DNA from: a virus | Virus record (IMG/VR): IMGVR_UViG_3300026512_000005 | Span: 51,991-115,990 of that record | Reading direction: 5' to 3' (one strand) | Length of the DNA stretch: 64,000 nucleotides | In this document: in pieces, positions 9,259 through 17,696 of the stretch | How the letters are laid out: every line of letters starts with the position of its first letter | Position numbering within the stretch: the first letter of the stretch is position 1 | Notes under the pieces: generated by a model | What the model saw: only the letters and a program-made list of their open reading frames with translations | Databases searched by the model: none | Told to the model about the DNA's origin: nothing | Made by a program: the position numbers and the translations under genes

Positions 9259-9888
9259 TTACTCCTTACAATGTTCTTTAATAATATCTCTAACTTTATA
9301 CTTATCAATTCTATCAACATCTTTTTGCAAATTCCTAACATCATTACCATAGGCTCTCATGTAAAGCTTCGGATACTCAATATACCCGTTACTACCAAAT
9401 TTTTCATGAAGATGTTCAACTATACTTTGGTAAATTTCATTTACTTTTTTACCTTCTCTATAATGATATTTATAACTCCTACAAATCATCTCTGTTAATA
9501 TCAAACGACCTTTATCGGCTGTTGCAATTAACTCAGCCAGTTCACCACTAAAGTTCACTATTTGTAGAGACGAACGATGTTCATAAACCGCGATGGCTAT
9601 ACGATTACGAGTAATTTGATCCAATTCTTTTAGGAAAATATCATCAGTATTTAGTAACACATAATCGTGAGCCAGCTTATTATGTAACTTTCTATCTTCA
9701 CCAGTAAAGATATCATGAATATATGCAGCTAGTATAATTTCCTTTTTATCTATCTTAAGATTTAGCCGTTCGTTTATATCCAATGCATTATTACAAACAT
9801 CATCTGCATGGTCTATTTTATGTGCTTCATCATTTTTATCATAATAATGTTTATAATAACTTCTAACTTCTTCTCTAAATTCTACCAT
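9259..9888 (-). CDS. HD-domain phosphohydrolase (209 aa)
   Basis: Metal-dependent HD superfamily hydrolase. The expected ligands are visible: the H23-KID-H27 pair, the H58-D59 doublet in AAYIHDIF, and D125 in IATADKGR. Members hydrolyse phosphoester bonds of nucleotides or signalling nucleotides; the substrate here is unknown. The start MVEFREEVRSYYK follows AAGGAATAC. It is flanked by the SbcD-like nuclease upstream and an unknown protein downstream on the same strand. The size is typical of a single-domain HD protein. Nucleotide pool adjustment or removal of a defence signal are both possible. Confidence 0.82.
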   Translation of the reverse strand: MVEFREEVRSYYKHYYDKNDEAHKIDHADDVCNNALDINERLNLKIDKKEIILAAYIHDIFTGEDRKLHNKLAHDYVLLNTDDIFLKELDQITRNRIAIAVYEHRSSLQIVNFSGELAELIATADKGRLILTEMICRSYKYHYREGKKVNEIYQSIVEHLHEKFGSNGYIEYPKLYMRAYGNDVRNLQKDVDRIDKYKVRDIIKEHCKE

Positions 9889-9918
9889 TTGTATTCCTTA
9901 TTATTTTATGTTTACACA

Positions 9919-11031
9919 TTAATGATGTACATCTGTAAGTTTTTGTAATTCATTTACTATAACTTTTATATCTATACCATCCTTTCTGGCTTCCTCTAGT
10001 ATATGATTAGTTATAATAGACTTGTCTAACTTAATAATATCACGGGATATACGTTTAGGATTTAAGATTTTATCAACTTTCTTATCAGAACGTTTCTCTA
10101 TCTTAAGATTTAGATGTGGGAACAACTTATGCAACTCTTTTATGTTACTCTTTAGTGTATTAAAATTGTCGGTTATTAACCTAAGATATTGTCGTCTTTG
10201 TTTTATTTTGTTAAGTAATGAACGGATATCCTGTATATTACTATTACCAACGTCTATTGTTCTAAATTTTAATCTGTTCTTATTCTCCAGAAATCTGTAC
10301 TTAAATGTACTATTTTTTAAATTCATGTGTATCATTAATGCACCCTTTTTAACATCATCATCTTCATGAGTTAATGAATCAATGCTACCTGGAATTAGGA
10401 TATTCTTATATACAGAATGTTTATGAACGTGTCCGCAAATTATGGGTCCTTTACAAATGTCTATATAATTATCTGGGTTATGTAAATTCTCTATGAAATC
10501 TGGTAATTGAAAAGTAAAAGCTCCATGCATGATAATAACATCAACTGTTTTTAAATTATGTTCTCGTAACTTAAGCTGTACATCCTTGTATATATCTTTA
10601 GCAGTAACATTCCATTCATCCGGCAAATATAGAATATTTATATCCTCTTCATCTAGATGCTCTATACTTAACGATTCTACATATCTAAAGTCTACATCCA
10701 TGTCTAACGCCTCTATAATACTATAGATTATTTTAACCTGTTTCCAATCATGACTAGGTGTTCCCTCCAGAATACGTAGTTTAATATTAAACCCTTTACA
10801 GAATAGTACTAACTCTGATAACCATTGTTTAATCATAATCATCTCTGCGCTATTAGCACTGAGTAGTCTATCGAACGTATCACCAGATATAGCTATCATA
10901 TCTGCTTTAGTAATTTGCGTGTGATATGTCTTAAATAATTTACGTACATTAAATATAATATCCTCAGTTTTATTAGTATTATGTCCCAGATGTATATCTG
11001 ATAAAACAAATATTGAAAATTGTTCTAGCAT
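9919..11031 (-). CDS. SbcD/Mre11-like metallophosphoesterase nuclease (370 aa)
   Basis: Calcineurin-like phosphoesterase of the Mre11/SbcD/T4 gp47 type, which acts with an SbcC/gp46-like ATPase to process DNA ends. The motifs appear in order: SDIHLGH (D12, H14), SGDTFDR (D51), EGTPSHDW (H94, D95, in place of GNHD), MHGAF (H169) and CGHVHKH (H201, H203). The C-terminal third is charged and helical, as expected of a capping or partner-binding region. The ATPase partner is not in the window. The start follows AAAGGATACAT and lies 42 bases from a divergent + strand gene. Confidence 0.88.
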   Translation of the reverse strand: MLEQFSIFVLSDIHLGHNTNKTEDIIFNVRKLFKTYHTQITKADMIAISGDTFDRLLSANSAEMIMIKQWLSELVLFCKGFNIKLRILEGTPSHDWKQVKIIYSIIEALDMDVDFRYVESLSIEHLDEEDINILYLPDEWNVTAKDIYKDVQLKLREHNLKTVDVIIMHGAFTFQLPDFIENLHNPDNYIDICKGPIICGHVHKHSVYKNILIPGSIDSLTHEDDDVKKGALMIHMNLKNSTFKYRFLENKNRLKFRTIDVGNSNIQDIRSLLNKIKQRRQYLRLITDNFNTLKSNIKELHKLFPHLNLKIEKRSDKKVDKILNPKRISRDIIKLDKSIITNHILEEARKDGIDIKVIVNELQKLTDVHH

Positions 11032-11073
11032 ATGTATCCTTTTTTTGTTTGATTATAAAAAACAGGAGAATAA

Positions 11074-11493
11074 ATGTATAAGACAGTACCTACGTTAACA
11101 ACCGATGGCTTCGTTACGCATCCACCACATATGTTAATTAAAATCTTTGAATATTTCCTATCGTCAGATTATTCACAAACTGTAACATTTTATGGGAGTA
11201 TTGCTAGCTTTAGATACATTGTAAGAAAACATTCCGATAACTTAGATAACCTAAGATATGAGTTAAACACTAAACTACAAACTACACTTAGTAGATTTTG
11301 GAATAATGTAACTGTTGAAACTGAATTAACAGAGATACCCAATAGTGTTTTCATGAGCGTCATATTTAATATAGAGGTTATTGTTGACGGTCAGAAGTAT
11401 ATTTTAGAACGAGAGATACGTTTAAATAATACGACTTTCCTTAATAAGGATGTCTTGATTGAATATTTAGAGACAGGAGTATATAATGGATGA
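11074..11493 (+). CDS. Hypothetical small virion-type protein (139 aa)
   Basis: Starts after CAGGAGAATAA. Strands and helices alternate (QTVTFYGSIASFRYIVRK, VFMSVIFNIEVIVDGQKY), giving a compact alpha/beta domain similar in size to small baseplate or head-tail connector proteins. I cannot assign a family. It overlaps the next gene by 8 bases, indicating translational coupling. The pair forms a two-gene + strand island between - strand units. Confidence 0.68.
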   Translation: MYKTVPTLTTDGFVTHPPHMLIKIFEYFLSSDYSQTVTFYGSIASFRYIVRKHSDNLDNLRYELNTKLQTTLSRFWNNVTVETELTEIPNSVFMSVIFNIEVIVDGQKYILEREIRLNNTTFLNKDVLIEYLETGVYNG

Positions 11494-12058
11494 TTTAAAG
11501 AAGGTCAATGCGGTATTAATAAATAGTCACCTTGAGGAGCTAACTGAACTTAGTGAGCGTTTGGCACCTATAAGCGAGGTTAGTGAGGATATAACGATAG
11601 AAGAGTTTGAGTTATACTTCTTACCGTTTATAATAGGTGAGCTGGAGTTTAATGATGAAAATAAAACAATCTTCTTTTATAATTACAAAAAGATTGCTAA
11701 AGGTGTAACGACACCACTATACGTTATAGAGGATGATGAGGTTAAGTACAAGCTACCGCCTATGTTAGTTACGAATGATTTAGATGGATTAGATGAATTT
11801 AATTTTCATAGAATATTAAATGTGTTCTCTAATACAAAAGACACTAATCCAATGGTTGCGGACAAGTTTTTAGCTAGCAGTTTAAATACTATCTCTGATG
11901 AAATAAACACTAGTAAAAAATACGACTTATATATAAATGAGTTACGTAGAATATATGCAGATTATAGTTACAGACTAAAAGTTGATGTGAAAGATGAAAA
12001 GTCTACGCAAACAGTTAAGGACGAAGAAATAGAAGAAGACTTTATAGAATACTACTAG
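11486..12058 (+). CDS. Hypothetical acidic protein (190 aa)
   Basis: Starts inside the end of the preceding gene with GGAG 7 bases before its ATG. It is very acidic throughout and ends in KDEEIEEDFIEYY. It is mostly helical, with no motif I recognise. Coupling to the 139-residue gene suggests the two products work together, perhaps as a chaperone or assembly pair (inference). The stop codon forms part of a stem-loop shared with the converging 109-residue gene. Confidence 0.7.
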   Translation: MDDLKKVNAVLINSHLEELTELSERLAPISEVSEDITIEEFELYFLPFIIGELEFNDENKTIFFYNYKKIAKGVTTPLYVIEDDEVKYKLPPMLVTNDLDGLDEFNFHRILNVFSNTKDTNPMVADKFLASSLNTISDEINTSKKYDLYINELRRIYADYSYRLKVDVKDEKSTQTVKDEEIEEDFIEYY

Positions 12059-12080
12059 TATAGCAAATGCTATACTAGTA
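12053..12080. terminator. Bidirectional stem-loop between convergent genes
   Basis: TACTAGTATAGC pairs with GCTATACTAGTA around AAAT. It overlaps both stop codons of the convergent genes ending at 12058 and 12070. Confidence 0.6.
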
Positions 12081-12399
12081 AGGTTTTACTTATATTTAGA
12101 CCAGAGCCAAGCTCTTCACTCTCCAATTTAACAAGATTGTAATGTTGTACAGTCTCATAAATGTTTATCTTTATAAGATAAGGTTTATTAACTTCCAATA
12201 CAGTGTCTATCGTTTTTATTCTTTTTAAAATTTCATTACGTAGTGCAATGTCAAAATATTCTCTGTAAAAGAATTGTGATACTATCTCTTTATTAACACT
12301 CTTCGATAATATATCATCTATATATTCTATAAACTCTTGTGTATTATTTATATGTAAAAGGATAACACCATCCTTAACCGATACCTCTAAATATTCCAT
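12070..12399 (-). CDS. Hypothetical small protein (109 aa)
   Basis: The last gene of the 13724-12070 - strand run. The start MEYLEVSVKDGVILLHI follows GGAATTAAA, eight bases after the preceding gene. The product is a small alpha/beta protein with an N-terminal hairpin of strands and a central charged helix (NEILKRIKTIDTVLE). There is no known motif. It is probably co-transcribed with the beta-rich 438-residue protein and may be its partner in the tail or baseplate. Confidence 0.68.
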   Translation of the reverse strand: MEYLEVSVKDGVILLHINNTQEFIEYIDDILSKSVNKEIVSQFFYREYFDIALRNEILKRIKTIDTVLEVNKPYLIKINIYETVQHYNLVKLESEELGSGLNISKTLLV

Positions 12400-12407
12400 T
12401 TTAATTC

Positions 12408-13724
12408 CTATAGTTTACGTAATCTCACAATAATTACACCATGTATAAATTTTTTACTTATATCATAATTATAATCAATAGCCTGTACTGTACCAGTTGT
12501 GAACATTGCCTTTTTATCTTTTAGAAACATATATTTAACTGCCATACCGGGTTCTATTATGTTAAAGTCTATGTTTGTTACTCTCATAATAGCCAATAGA
12601 CTTGTATTCTTATTTACATTACTTCTATATTTAAAAGTATTATCATCAAATTTTGTGTTAATAAACTTAGAATAGTCCAACAGTTTTCCATCTATATTCT
12701 CTATCCCATAAAGAGTTTCAGGTGTTACTATTATTTGTTCATCGGTTATCTCAGAAATATTTTGTGTTATTATATCTGATTTAGTTTCTATTATACCTGT
12801 ACCATTCTTGAAACGAACCTCCTCAGTATCATTTTTGAACTCGACGTCACCTACTATTACTTTGTAAGTATCTACGTCATAATACGCGTTAAAATCGTTC
12901 TTATGGTTATAACCTACCGATGGGTTAACAATAAGTAGTTTTGGTAAGTCCTTCTCTTTTTCATATCTATCATAATCAAACATTGGAAATACATTTATAT
13001 TATATGTAACGGTTTTTTGGTTACTTTCTATATTAGAGAAATAGATACCTACATCATGATTATACAAACCATAATCACCCTTTTGTAGAGTATAAGGTAA
13101 CTTGACTACATTCGTAAAAGCTGGTATAAGAATATTTTTATACTCGACTTCATTATCCAAGGGAAAAATATTTAACTTATAATCTAACGGTTTACCTAAA
13201 ACAGTAACATCTTTTAAGTTATAACTAAAGGTACTAGACAGTAGTTTAGTTATAGTTAGATTATGATAACAGCCGGAGGTTACAGTGTTTTTAAGTGCAA
13301 GTGTCAATGGGTCTATTAGTTGTAATACTACCTTCTGTACATCCTGCGTATCTAACGCTTCTGCTGATACATTTCTAATTTTACTATTATAATCTACTGG
13401 TGCTTTGGTGACGACTACTACCTTATATCGTTTAGTAATGGATTTAAGTTTATGTTTAAAAACTAAACTAGCCTCCATATTATCCTTATTACTATAAATC
13501 TTTTTCATAAATTCACCCATACCAATTGTGAACTCTACATTAATATTATCTGTTATATTTGTTGTATAATTGGAATTAACATTTATATTAGTTAATATGT
13601 CTATTGTTAAATCATCATAGTCGATAGTATGTATAACCATTTTAATCTTTGGAAATACAAAAGATGTACTTTTAAGTGTAATATCGATTATCTCTTTGTC
13701 TAATGCCGTTGGTTTAGCTTCCAT
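12408..13724 (-). CDS. Probable baseplate hub or tail structural protein (438 aa)
   Basis: Beta-rich protein with an arrangement reminiscent of baseplate hub (gp27/gpD-like) proteins. Residues 60-140 pair long strands (VVVVTKAPVDYNSKIRN), followed by VVLQLIDPLTLALKNTVTSG and YHNLTITKLLSSTF. The block NILIPAFTNVVKLPYTLQKG and a later GIYFSNIE resemble the second hub domain. The C-terminal part (GMAVKYMFLKDKKAMFTTG) looks like a small beta-barrel. The start follows AGGAGTTTAT. The hub assignment rests on pattern similarity only and is uncertain; the structural role is more likely. Confidence 0.5.
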   Translation of the reverse strand: MEAKPTALDKEIIDITLKSTSFVFPKIKMVIHTIDYDDLTIDILTNINVNSNYTTNITDNINVEFTIGMGEFMKKIYSNKDNMEASLVFKHKLKSITKRYKVVVVTKAPVDYNSKIRNVSAEALDTQDVQKVVLQLIDPLTLALKNTVTSGCYHNLTITKLLSSTFSYNLKDVTVLGKPLDYKLNIFPLDNEVEYKNILIPAFTNVVKLPYTLQKGDYGLYNHDVGIYFSNIESNQKTVTYNINVFPMFDYDRYEKEKDLPKLLIVNPSVGYNHKNDFNAYYDVDTYKVIVGDVEFKNDTEEVRFKNGTGIIETKSDIITQNISEITDEQIIVTPETLYGIENIDGKLLDYSKFINTKFDDNTFKYRSNVNKNTSLLAIMRVTNIDFNIIEPGMAVKYMFLKDKKAMFTTGTVQAIDYNYDISKKFIHGVIIVRLRKL

Positions 13725-13735
13725 ATAAACTCCTA

Positions 13736-14380
13736 TTAGTTAACTAGTATATCACTTAAGTCTATATGTCCCATACGCTTATCTTCCATATCAGTAGACA
13801 ACAGACCGCCGCCATAACCTATTACTTCTTGCTCTAACGTACCGGTTATGTTGTTAGCCTGTCCAGTAACGGTTTTCTTTTTGTTTTTGATAAACTCTGT
13901 ATAGAATTCTTCTATATATTTTGTAACTGGTATAGACTTATCTTTATCTACAGCTAAATCCAATTCATCGAGTACCTCATTTAGTTTAGTAGCCATTCTA
14001 TTTATATCATCTTTATTTGTTAACGCTATAGCAAATCCATTATGGTATATGTCAATTATTGCGTTTAACGATATATATACTTCTTGTGGTAAATACTCCG
14101 TACCACGTATGTGTTTATTGTCTCTATAACCACCTGGCATACTTGATAAAGTAGGATTACCTTTTAACCTACGGTCATCGGTACTAGTGTATTCATTAGT
14201 TTGTTTATTCTTACGTAACAGATTATACCTAACCCCATTCTTGTAAATGGTCTCAGTAGGTAGTGGTTCCAGTTCCACATCAGAGACCAGAGCTATAGCT
14301 GGTACCTTTACAAAGAACTTTACAGAACTTAAATCTTGTATGACGTGGTATGTTAAATTACAATTAAAACCTTTTTGCAT
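13736..14380 (-). CDS. Hypothetical virion-associated protein (214 aa)
   Basis: Starts MQKGFNCNLTYHVIQD after GGAGGAG, with 11 bases separating it from the next gene. It has an N-terminal beta domain, a basic Gly/Arg-rich linker (DDRRLKGNPTLSSMPGGYRD), a helical segment (DDINRMATKLNEVLDELDLAVD) and a Gly-rich end (VIGYGGGLLSTDMEDKRMG). The sequence is unfamiliar. Its location in a - strand run of tail-like genes suggests a small tail or baseplate component. Confidence 0.58.
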   Translation of the reverse strand: MQKGFNCNLTYHVIQDLSSVKFFVKVPAIALVSDVELEPLPTETIYKNGVRYNLLRKNKQTNEYTSTDDRRLKGNPTLSSMPGGYRDNKHIRGTEYLPQEVYISLNAIIDIYHNGFAIALTNKDDINRMATKLNEVLDELDLAVDKDKSIPVTKYIEEFYTEFIKNKKKTVTGQANNITGTLEQEVIGYGGGLLSTDMEDKRMGHIDLSDILVN

Positions 14381-14394
14381 TTTTCTAACTCCTC

Positions 14395-15645
14395 CTATAT
14401 AAATTTAACTGTAAATGTTGTTAAATAGTATTTCATAATGTAAATTAATATTGGTATAAAATAGAATTGTTCTTTAGTAGGTATTTCATAGATATTATCT
14501 ACCAGTTTGGTAATGTCATCCTTATTAGGAATATTGCCAGTTATGGTGCTCAAGAATAGTTTTTCATACATTGTTAAATGTTCTAGTATTAAATCAATAC
14601 TTTCACCTTCTAATACCCTATATATATTTCTACTAAATATATAATAACTATTACTAACCTTAGGGAAAAATTCATTTATTATCTCATATGTATCTTGATC
14701 TAACTCCGCCATATCTGTTACTTCAGTTATCCTACCAATACCATTGTACGATAGTGCATAAAGGTATGGATTATTAGTATATTCAGATGGTCTTTTATGT
14801 TTACTATATTTCTTTATAGTTGTTTTTGATAATGTTTCATTAACTAGATATTCTAATATAGAAGTATATTTAGATTCTAAATCGATAATCTCCACTCTAT
14901 TATTAAGGTTACCAATACCAATGGTATTACGTATGAAATGTTCCATATGTATGTCATAGTGTAATATTTGTTTATCAGTATACGCTATGTAATAGTTGGT
15001 ATCAGGTGTTATGAATTCATTTACCCAATAACCTAATAGATTAGTTATATGTTCAGTAAACTTACTACGTATTACAATATCATCATTACTATACATAGGA
15101 CTTGTTCGTGTTAATCTATAATCTTTGTTATATGTAAACTCTTCATATACAGATTTCATTAATTTGGTGAATATACCATCTTGTGTGTTATCGAATGCTG
15201 TATATATACTGTAACCTATTTTAAATAAGTTATTGTTATTATAATTAATACGCTCAACTTTCTGAACTGTAAAGATAGCAGTCCTACCATCTGGTAGTTT
15301 TGTTAAGAATACATCGTTAGGGTTCGGTACTATATTAAAATCAATTATACCGCTACCAGATAAATTGTCTGGTACACCTGTTGGTAATGGTGTATCGACT
15401 TTTATGATAAGCTTATTAACACGTATATACTCCTGTAAGGTTATATCTAATTCAGTATCGAATTGTGTTATTGAGGTATTTTCATCAATCTTTCGATGTA
15501 GGTATGTAACCTCCCAATTGTAACCACTCATAGTTACTAGTAGCGACGTGTCCACACGTTCACTATCGTATATAGGTACTAGTGATGTATTCTCTTTATC
15601 CGTTATATTTTGTTTTATCTCTTCTTCTATTCCAAAAATAGCCAT
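14395..15645 (-). CDS. Probable tail or baseplate structural protein (416 aa)
   Basis: Starts MAIFGIEEEIKQN after AAGGATATAAG. The N-terminal half is strand-rich (YNWEVTYLHRKID, EYIRVNKLIIKVDTPLP, GRTAIFTVQKVERI). The C-terminal half is helical (YTSILEYLVNETL, FYFIPILIYIMKYYLTTF). The last hydrophobic stretch is more likely a buried helix than a membrane anchor, because the chain ends six residues later. No enzyme motif is visible. Co-directional neighbours of similar style on both sides support a virion role. Confidence 0.55.
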   Translation of the reverse strand: MAIFGIEEEIKQNITDKENTSLVPIYDSERVDTSLLVTMSGYNWEVTYLHRKIDENTSITQFDTELDITLQEYIRVNKLIIKVDTPLPTGVPDNLSGSGIIDFNIVPNPNDVFLTKLPDGRTAIFTVQKVERINYNNNNLFKIGYSIYTAFDNTQDGIFTKLMKSVYEEFTYNKDYRLTRTSPMYSNDDIVIRSKFTEHITNLLGYWVNEFITPDTNYYIAYTDKQILHYDIHMEHFIRNTIGIGNLNNRVEIIDLESKYTSILEYLVNETLSKTTIKKYSKHKRPSEYTNNPYLYALSYNGIGRITEVTDMAELDQDTYEIINEFFPKVSNSYYIFSRNIYRVLEGESIDLILEHLTMYEKLFLSTITGNIPNKDDITKLVDNIYEIPTKEQFYFIPILIYIMKYYLTTFTVKFI

Positions 15646-15688
15646 CTTATATCCTTTAGTTTATTCACTTCAAGAAAATCAATATCTT

Positions 15689-15714
15689 ACATAAACGGCT
15701 TTAACCGTTTATGT
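15689..15714 (-). terminator. Stem-loop over the stop of the 461-aa gene
   Basis: ACATAAACGG pairs with CCGTTTATGT around CTTTAA. The right arm overlaps the stop codon at 15709. Confidence 0.58.
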
Positions 15715-17094
15715 ATTTTTGAATTCTGCTGATGTTTTACGTATTGAAATATGTTTATTCTCGTTATTAAAAACATATCCAATATTAAGTTCATCACATA
15801 CTCTCTTATCTCTAGCAAGTTGGTCACTCATCATGTTGTATGTTAAGAAATCTAAATTACTAACTATACTTATTAACAAATGATACACTGATTCACCGTT
15901 TAACTCTTTAGTGGTTACAATGTTATTTTCATCATCTTTAAACATTTTATAATCTTTGATAACTTTACCCTCAAATAGTTCTACTAAAAATAGACTATTC
16001 CCAAAGTTGAATAAGTCATATTTCTCTGTATCTTTGAAGTAGTCTATGATACATTTTGGTAATCCTATACGCTTTAAATCGTCAATATTACATATAAAGT
16101 TTCTATTGTTGAAATCTACAGTTAAAAGTAGAGATACTAAACGTACTTTATATAAATCGTGTTCACCATCCCATGGTATAAAATTATCATATGTAGGTAT
16201 TCTATAAATAACATCATTGTTATTTGCACTGGTGGATAAAACACTACCCACTATACTAGATATATTAAGTTTTGTTGTTGCTGTTTCTATAGACTTAGCA
16301 TATGTCTGTTGCGGTAACCATTTATCTGGTATTTTGGTATTATTAACCATTATAGGATATTCCAAAACAATAGTAGTTGGTTTTTGAATAGTTAACTTAT
16401 ATGTAAACTCTAATATATACTCAGCATCGCTCTTTGTTATCTTTATATCGTCGGGAGCTGTCATTATATTACCTATAATGTTATTTTGTTTACCTCTAAA
16501 AACTGGTACCTTATTTTTACTATTACGCGTTACCGCCTTATCCAGTTTATATATGCTATATGTATCTATATACTCGTCTAATGTCAATCCCCTTAGTTCA
16601 GCTATACTACTAGTTAGTTCTAATACATTATTAGGTAGTAAATATGAAAACTCCAAGTCATGTAGCATTCTATATGAACTATTATCGTAATACATCCTAA
16701 AGTTATTTTTGATAGAAGTCATTCTTTGTTTGGACTGACATCTATATGTATATGTTATCTCCATATTGGTAGACGTATATAGAGGTCGCATAGAGTACCC
16801 AGTTACCTTATCCAGAAAAATTAACTTATTTGTAGGGTTGAAAGTGGAATTAGTATTACCTAAGATAATATCATCAGTTATTTCAACATTAATATCTACA
16901 GTAGATCCGCCTATTGCGTTATCATAGATGTTATCAGGCATCGTTGCATTCTCGTTGTTATACAGATACTCCATATTGTTAAATGCATCATCATCATGTA
17001 TAAAATTTTTATTTAAGGTAGCACAGACTTGTTTTATAATAGGTGTTATTACAGTTTCATCAACACCACGTATATCGGCTATTCTACGAATCAT
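15709..17094 (-). CDS. Probable virion structural protein (461 aa)
   Basis: Starts MIRRIADIRGVDET three bases after the stop of the 159-residue gene and has no clear Shine-Dalgarno sequence, which points to translational coupling. The protein has long beta-rich tracts (VDINVEITDDIIL, YILEFTYKLTIQKPTTIVLEYPI) and helical C-terminal blocks. Asn, Asp and Thr are very frequent, as in other structural proteins here. A stem-loop covers its stop codon, ending the transcription unit that starts at 17577. Confidence 0.55.
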   Translation of the reverse strand: MIRRIADIRGVDETVITPIIKQVCATLNKNFIHDDDAFNNMEYLYNNENATMPDNIYDNAIGGSTVDINVEITDDIILGNTNSTFNPTNKLIFLDKVTGYSMRPLYTSTNMEITYTYRCQSKQRMTSIKNNFRMYYDNSSYRMLHDLEFSYLLPNNVLELTSSIAELRGLTLDEYIDTYSIYKLDKAVTRNSKNKVPVFRGKQNNIIGNIMTAPDDIKITKSDAEYILEFTYKLTIQKPTTIVLEYPIMVNNTKIPDKWLPQQTYAKSIETATTKLNISSIVGSVLSTSANNNDVIYRIPTYDNFIPWDGEHDLYKVRLVSLLLTVDFNNRNFICNIDDLKRIGLPKCIIDYFKDTEKYDLFNFGNSLFLVELFEGKVIKDYKMFKDDENNIVTTKELNGESVYHLLISIVSNLDFLTYNMMSDQLARDKRVCDELNIGYVFNNENKHISIRKTSAEFKNT

Positions 17095-17097
17095 AAC

Positions 17098-17577
17098 TTA
17101 GGTTAACCATTCAAGTGCACGTAAAGATTTGGACGTAGCGTCGCGTCCGACCACAGTTAACAAAATGGATGTTACTTCACATATTGTTAAGTTACTGGTC
17201 TCTGGCGAGACTACAAGTTCTTTTTTAACAGGACGATGCTTACCTGATTCAAAATATGTTTTCTCGGTTATGTCATTATCTGTAAAATCCATAATAATCA
17301 AGTCGGAATAACGTTTAAGCTCCATACGCTCACCATCAACATGTTTGTTAATAATATTAACTATGTGTTCAAATGTAATCAGACTGTTTAGTATATAATC
17401 ATTACGTCTTCTCTGTTTATACTTATCTATAAAATACGCCATTGTTTTATTATATAAGTCAGTTCTATCCAGATAATCGCCGACTATTTCCAATACCTCT
17501 GTATGTGTTAAATTTTCATCAGCGATTTCACCAATACACCTCACTTCTCTTGCTTCACTACTCGTTAATAAACTCAT
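17098..17577 (-). CDS. Hypothetical protein (159 aa)
   Basis: First gene of the unit read leftward from 17577. The start MSLLTSSEAREVRC follows AAGGAAATAAG. It is a soluble alpha/beta protein with a basic helix (MAYFIDKYKQRRRNDYIL) and no recognised motif. Coupling to the 461-residue structural protein suggests an assembly partner. Confidence 0.65.
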   Translation of the reverse strand: MSLLTSSEAREVRCIGEIADENLTHTEVLEIVGDYLDRTDLYNKTMAYFIDKYKQRRRNDYILNSLITFEHIVNIINKHVDGERMELKRYSDLIIMDFTDNDITEKTYFESGKHRPVKKELVVSPETSNLTICEVTSILLTVVGRDATSKSLRALEWLT

Positions 17578-17653
17578 TCTTATTTCCTTAGTTATTTTTT
17601 ATACGCTCAAAAAAATAAACACTTTTTTACTTTATAGAGCATACAAACAAAAC

Positions 17654-17681
17654 ACTTACTACTGTCTAAGCAGTAGTAAGT
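17654..17681 (-). terminator. Stem-loop after the 524-aa gene
   Basis: ACTTACTACTG pairs with CAGTAGTAAGT around TCTAAG, 16 bases beyond the stop. It closes the internal head protein run. Confidence 0.6.
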
Positions 17682-17696
17682 AAAATAGTTAGAAAC

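Noticed and set aside
9910-9929. TTTACACATTAATGATGTAC as another copy of the promoter word
   Set aside because: Only partly similar, and it overlaps the coding end of the SbcD-like gene.
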